From: CAZKUR01 sp964556005
GTDB taxonomy: Bacteria > Bacteroidota > Ignavibacteria > Ignavibacteriales > Ignavibacteriaceae
Direction of reading: 5' to 3'
Assembly: GCA_964556005.1 (NCBI GenBank)
Contig: CAZKUR010000056.1
Span: 1-25,284 of the forward strand
Length of the DNA stretch: 25,284 nucleotides
Shown here: positions 22,181 to 25,284 of the stretch, in pieces
How positions within the stretch are numbered: position 1 is the first letter of the stretch
Layout: every line of letters begins with the position of its first letter
Position numbers and translations under genes: made by a program
The notes under the pieces: generated by a model
What the model was told of the DNA's origin: nothing
Database searches by the model: none
What the model saw: the letters and a program-made list of their open reading frames with translations, nothing else

Positions 22181-25100
22181 TCATTTTAAAAGGACCATAC
22201 TTTTTGTTGATATTAAATTGCCGGCTTTAACCGAATAAAAATAGATTCCGCTTGAAAGACCTTGCCTGCCGGAAGTAAGGTTATTTACATTAAAAATAAT
22301 TTCATGTCTTCCTGGCCTAAGCTCTTCATTCAATAAAGTTTCTATTTCCCTTCCGAGAATATCGTATATAGTTATTTTTACATTTTCTGTTTTGGGAATT
22401 TGAAAAACTATGTTCGTTACAGGATTAAAAGGATTAGGATAATTTTGAAACAGATTAAATTTTTCAGGGAGCAGGGATCCTTCATTTGTATTTTTTACCT
22501 CGGTAATATTTTGTAAATCCAAAAACATTCTTGCTGCAATACCTGCCCAGATATAAGTTTTATTCCACCCGGCCCAATTTTGATCCGGGCTGTACAATTC
22601 CCAAAACCAGTGATCACTTTTCAACCGGTTGATCATATTTTCCAAAACTTTATCCATCAGCTGTTTAGCTTCATCGACATATCCGTATTTTAATAAGCCA
22701 CTGAATATTAAATAGTTCCATTGATTCCAAACCGGGCCATTCCAATACCCTTGAGGATTATAATAAGGATCATTCGCTGCAAGAGTCGGAATACCGTAAG
22801 TCCTCCAGAATTCATCCGGATTTTTTAAATGCTGAACAAGAATTGCTGCCTGCTGGCTGTCGGCAATTCCCGCCCAGAGAGAAAGAAATCCGATTATCTC
22901 TTTTCTTTTCAAATCGTTTACAGTGTTATATGTAAAATCGTTATCGGTTTTATCAATGTTGTAATAAAATCCGGTTTGATCATCCCACATATATTTATTG
23001 ATAGAGTCTTTCCTGCTTTGAGTTTCATTCAGCCAATATTGATAATCTTGCTGATTACCTAATTCCTTTGCCATGAGCGCAAGTGAGTTTGCTTCATTCA
23101 CAAGTATGCAATTCAAATCCAAACATTCAAAATTACTTGGCCAGCCGACCTGATCCCAAACAGCGACCTGCCCATCGCGCACCGATTCCAAAACCGCATG
23201 AGCTCCCCACTCGCACAACCCGTCATGATCCGCATCCCTGTTCTGCACCCAGAAATTATAAAACTTTTTCCCGGAACTGTAAGCTTGCAACAAAAAATCA
23301 TGATCTTTGCTAACTTGATACATTTCCCAATTTTCCCAATTAAACCACGGACCCGATGAGGTAAGTTGTCCATTATAAGGAATGGTTTCATTGAGGTACG
23401 GGCCCGTTCTATAATTTATATATCCGTTACTATGCTGCCTTTCGATAAAAACACGCTGCGAATTCATTGCACTTTGAGAATTCATAAAAGCATAAGCAAG
23501 CATTGAAAGACTTTCGTGGAAAACCTGTCCGCCGTGTCCCCAGCCCCATTGCGGCTCTCTGGAAAAAACATAATAATTATACGAACATTGACCTTCAGGT
23601 GGAAGCATACATTGTTTCAACAAACTGAAACAATTCCAGTAAAGAATTTTGTAATCAGGATCAGAAAAAGTCAGTTTAGGAATATTGCTGTAAGTGGATT
23701 CATCGTCCGCAACAAATTGCTGCAAGTCAGTTTGTCTCAAGTTTCTACATTCATTTATAAGCGTATTAATATTTGACGTATCTGCTGCAACACCTCTAAT
23801 TATTCTAATACCCGAAGTTTGTCCGGGTTGAATCTCAAGATTTTTTTGAAATGCGGTTATCTTCCAGCTGCCGGACGGAATGTTATTACTTAAGTTCTGA
23901 TTTTGAATATCCGAAAAGAAATAAGTTGAAGAGTGATGAATATTACCAACCTCAATTGAGTGGCCGCTTAGTTTACTGCTCGAATCCTTTGAAACGATTA
24001 TGTAACCGTATGTGCTGTCCGGATTCAGATTCTCATCAAGATAAGCATTATTGTTTATATTCGATGCAAGTAAGTCATATCTGCCCGGAGTCGATGCCGT
24101 TCTTTTGTAAACATTATAAAGATAGCTGGGAACTTGAGTCCATGTAAGTACAGCAGAAGTATTTCCCATCGAAAAATTCACATGAGGATTTTGCGGAACA
24201 GGCGCGAAAGATTCGTTTGTCAATTGAACATCTGTTCTTATTCCAGTCAGGGCAGGTAAAACCTGAATAACATTTGAGCTTACTCCCTGTTCGTTTGCAG
24301 TTAGACATGTAAATATAACTTTGAAGGAATCACCAACAGTGATAGCAGGATTTTGAAAGTTTCCGAGTTCACATCCCTGATAGCCGTTACCCGGAATATT
24401 CGGATCGGGATCACCCCACTTTGGTGCATCTTCAGTTAGAATCTCATTCTCACTGCCGTTATGAATAATTACCTGCTGTGAAGCGGGTGGAATATGGTAA
24501 CAGAAAGTTCCATTACTATGATTAACTGTTCCCCATTCTACACAATAATTTGTTAGATGTTTATATAAGTTAATTTTGTTCCCGCTTTGCAAATCTACAT
24601 ATGCCCCGTAAGAATCCGGCTGAGTATTTATTAAATAAACATTTGAAAGATTTTGCTGATACGGGATGTTATGATCAAGAGTCCAGCTATCTGGCAGTTC
24701 TTCGTGATTGAAAATAAAATTACAACCTTCCTGTGTCAGACTTACATTAGAGATAACATCCGTTTGATGATAAAAAAACGGATAGACACTTATTGATACG
24801 GACGAATCCCTTTCATTTAATATTTGAATATCCTGAACGGCAATGTGCGATGAATAAACGAGGAAAAAAATTTTAACTTTTATTTTATCGAAAGGATAAA
24901 AATAATATTTAACCAAATCGCTGTATGAAGCAGTTACAACAGGCTGCTGATAATAATCGTTCAGAAAATATTTTACTTCATTACCAAGCTTAAATGCCAG
25001 GCAAATGCTTCCACCATTGTCCGTTTCAAAGTTTACTCCGTCACCATCCTTGTACCAAACGAATTGGTAGCCTTCATCAATTATGTATGCTGATCTGTCG

Positions 25101-25228
25101 ATTGCGGCAGCATAAGTAGTATAAATAGGATCGTTTCGAGTCGCTGAAAGATTCGATAAAAAATTCTGTCCGAAAACATCGCCAAAAATTAAGAACTCTA
25201 TGAACAATATTTTTCTAAAAGAAAGCAT
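22181..25228 (-). CDS. T9SS-exported GH63/MGH1-like glycosidase with fibronectin-type insertion
   Basis: A 1015-residue secreted enzyme. After a signal peptide (to about residue 20) comes the beta domain shared with the 697-residue paralogue, interrupted at about 222-432 by extra sequence absent there; residues 345-430 (NTSAVLTWTQVPSYLYNVYKR, DSTYGYIIVS) look like a fibronectin type III fold. The (alpha/alpha)6 domain follows with WGWGHGGQVFHES (561-573), RDADHDGLCEWG (664-675), ESVRDGQVAVWDQVG with likely acid Asp685, GYWNGPVWNQWNYL, and WELYS with likely base Glu877. The C-terminus (927-1015) is a type A T9SS sorting domain, FQNYPNPFNP to MVLLK, so the enzyme should be placed on the cell surface or released. 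Only 2 bp separate its ATG from the upstream stop. Ribosome binding site weak. Confidence 0.88.
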   Translation of the reverse strand: MLSFRKILFIEFLIFGDVFGQNFLSNLSATRNDPIYTTYAAAIDRSAYIIDEGYQFVWYKDGDGVNFETDNGGSICLAFKLGNEVKYFLNDYYQQPVVTASYSDLVKYYFYPFDKIKVKIFFLVYSSHIAVQDIQILNERDSSVSISVYPFFYHQTDVISNVSLTQEGCNFIFNHEELPDSWTLDHNIPYQQNLSNVYLINTQPDSYGAYVDLQSGNKINLYKHLTNYCVEWGTVNHSNGTFCYHIPPASQQVIIHNGSENEILTEDAPKWGDPDPNIPGNGYQGCELGNFQNPAITVGDSFKVIFTCLTANEQGVSSNVIQVLPALTGIRTDVQLTNESFAPVPQNPHVNFSMGNTSAVLTWTQVPSYLYNVYKRTASTPGRYDLLASNINNNAYLDENLNPDSTYGYIIVSKDSSSKLSGHSIEVGNIHHSSTYFFSDIQNQNLSNNIPSGSWKITAFQKNLEIQPGQTSGIRIIRGVAADTSNINTLINECRNLRQTDLQQFVADDESTYSNIPKLTFSDPDYKILYWNCFSLLKQCMLPPEGQCSYNYYVFSREPQWGWGHGGQVFHESLSMLAYAFMNSQSAMNSQRVFIERQHSNGYINYRTGPYLNETIPYNGQLTSSGPWFNWENWEMYQVSKDHDFLLQAYSSGKKFYNFWVQNRDADHDGLCEWGAHAVLESVRDGQVAVWDQVGWPSNFECLDLNCILVNEANSLALMAKELGNQQDYQYWLNETQSRKDSINKYMWDDQTGFYYNIDKTDNDFTYNTVNDLKRKEIIGFLSLWAGIADSQQAAILVQHLKNPDEFWRTYGIPTLAANDPYYNPQGYWNGPVWNQWNYLIFSGLLKYGYVDEAKQLMDKVLENMINRLKSDHWFWELYSPDQNWAGWNKTYIWAGIAARMFLDLQNITEVKNTNEGSLLPEKFNLFQNYPNPFNPVTNIVFQIPKTENVKITIYDILGREIETLLNEELRPGRHEIIFNVNNLTSGRQGLSSGIYFYSVKAGNLISTKSMVLLK

Positions 25229-25230
25229 GC

Positions 25231-25284
25231 TTATTTCAATAAAACAAGTTTTTTCGTTTGAATGAATTTATCCGTCTCCAGGCA
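25231..25284 (-). CDS. C-terminal end of a T9SS-exported protein (partial)
   Basis: Reading the minus strand from the window edge gives CLETDKFIQTKKLVLLK then TAA at 25233-25231. The F.QTKKLVLLK ending matches the last strand of type A T9SS sorting domains (compare STKSMVLLK in the next gene). Everything upstream lies outside the window, so the function is unknown. The 2-bp spacing to the next ATG suggests the same operon, so the cargo is probably another secreted enzyme or binding protein for the same glycan. Confidence 0.7.
   Translation of the reverse strand, partial: CLETDKFIQTKKLVLLK

Overview
This AT-rich bacterial window most likely comes from the Ignavibacteria (Chlorobiota/Bacteroidota relatives). 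Two secreted proteins end in the type IX secretion (T9SS) sorting module typical of that group (FQNYPNPFNP, then IYDILGRE, SGIYFYSVKAG and a final MVLLK or LVLLK). Many signal peptides have Gln right after the predicted cleavage site, which is also common there.

Left part (1-1862, + strand) is accessory DNA with decayed genes: the tail of a SnoaL-like ester cyclase, an intact MntA-type nucleotidyltransferase antitoxin overlapping a HepT-type HEPN toxin gene broken by one in-frame stop, a lipoprotein with a beta-barrel look, and the 3' remnant of a Phd/YefM antitoxin.

The rest (1933-25284) lies entirely on the minus strand and looks like one carbohydrate-use locus. In transcription order it holds: the last codons of a T9SS cargo protein; a GH63-like glycosidase with a fibronectin-type insertion and a T9SS tail; a TIM-barrel-like glycosidase fused to a SUMF1/FGE-type domain; a 1149-residue glycosidase with an N-terminal ThuA/GATase-like domain; two more GH63-like paralogues; a second amylo-1,6-glucosidase-like enzyme; a LacI-family regulator; a lipoprotein with a degenerate M24 peptidase fold; a galactose-mutarotase-like protein; a sodium:solute symporter; a 67-residue membrane protein; and galactokinase.

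Inferred flow: the T9SS-exported GH63 enzyme works at the surface, the other secreted glycosidases work in the periplasm, the symporter imports the released sugar, and the mutarotase-like protein and GalK prepare and phosphorylate galactose. LacI would sense an intermediate. SusC/SusD, galT and galE are not in the window, and the natural glycan is unknown. Non-coding features include a 96-bp palindromic repeat at 15714-15809, a 45-bp inverted repeat at 13539-13583, and an intergenic region (4985-5245) before the transporter with a direct repeat and two inverted repeats that could be operators. No gene-free stretch exceeds 300 bp, and I saw no tRNA, rRNA, CRISPR array or transposase gene.
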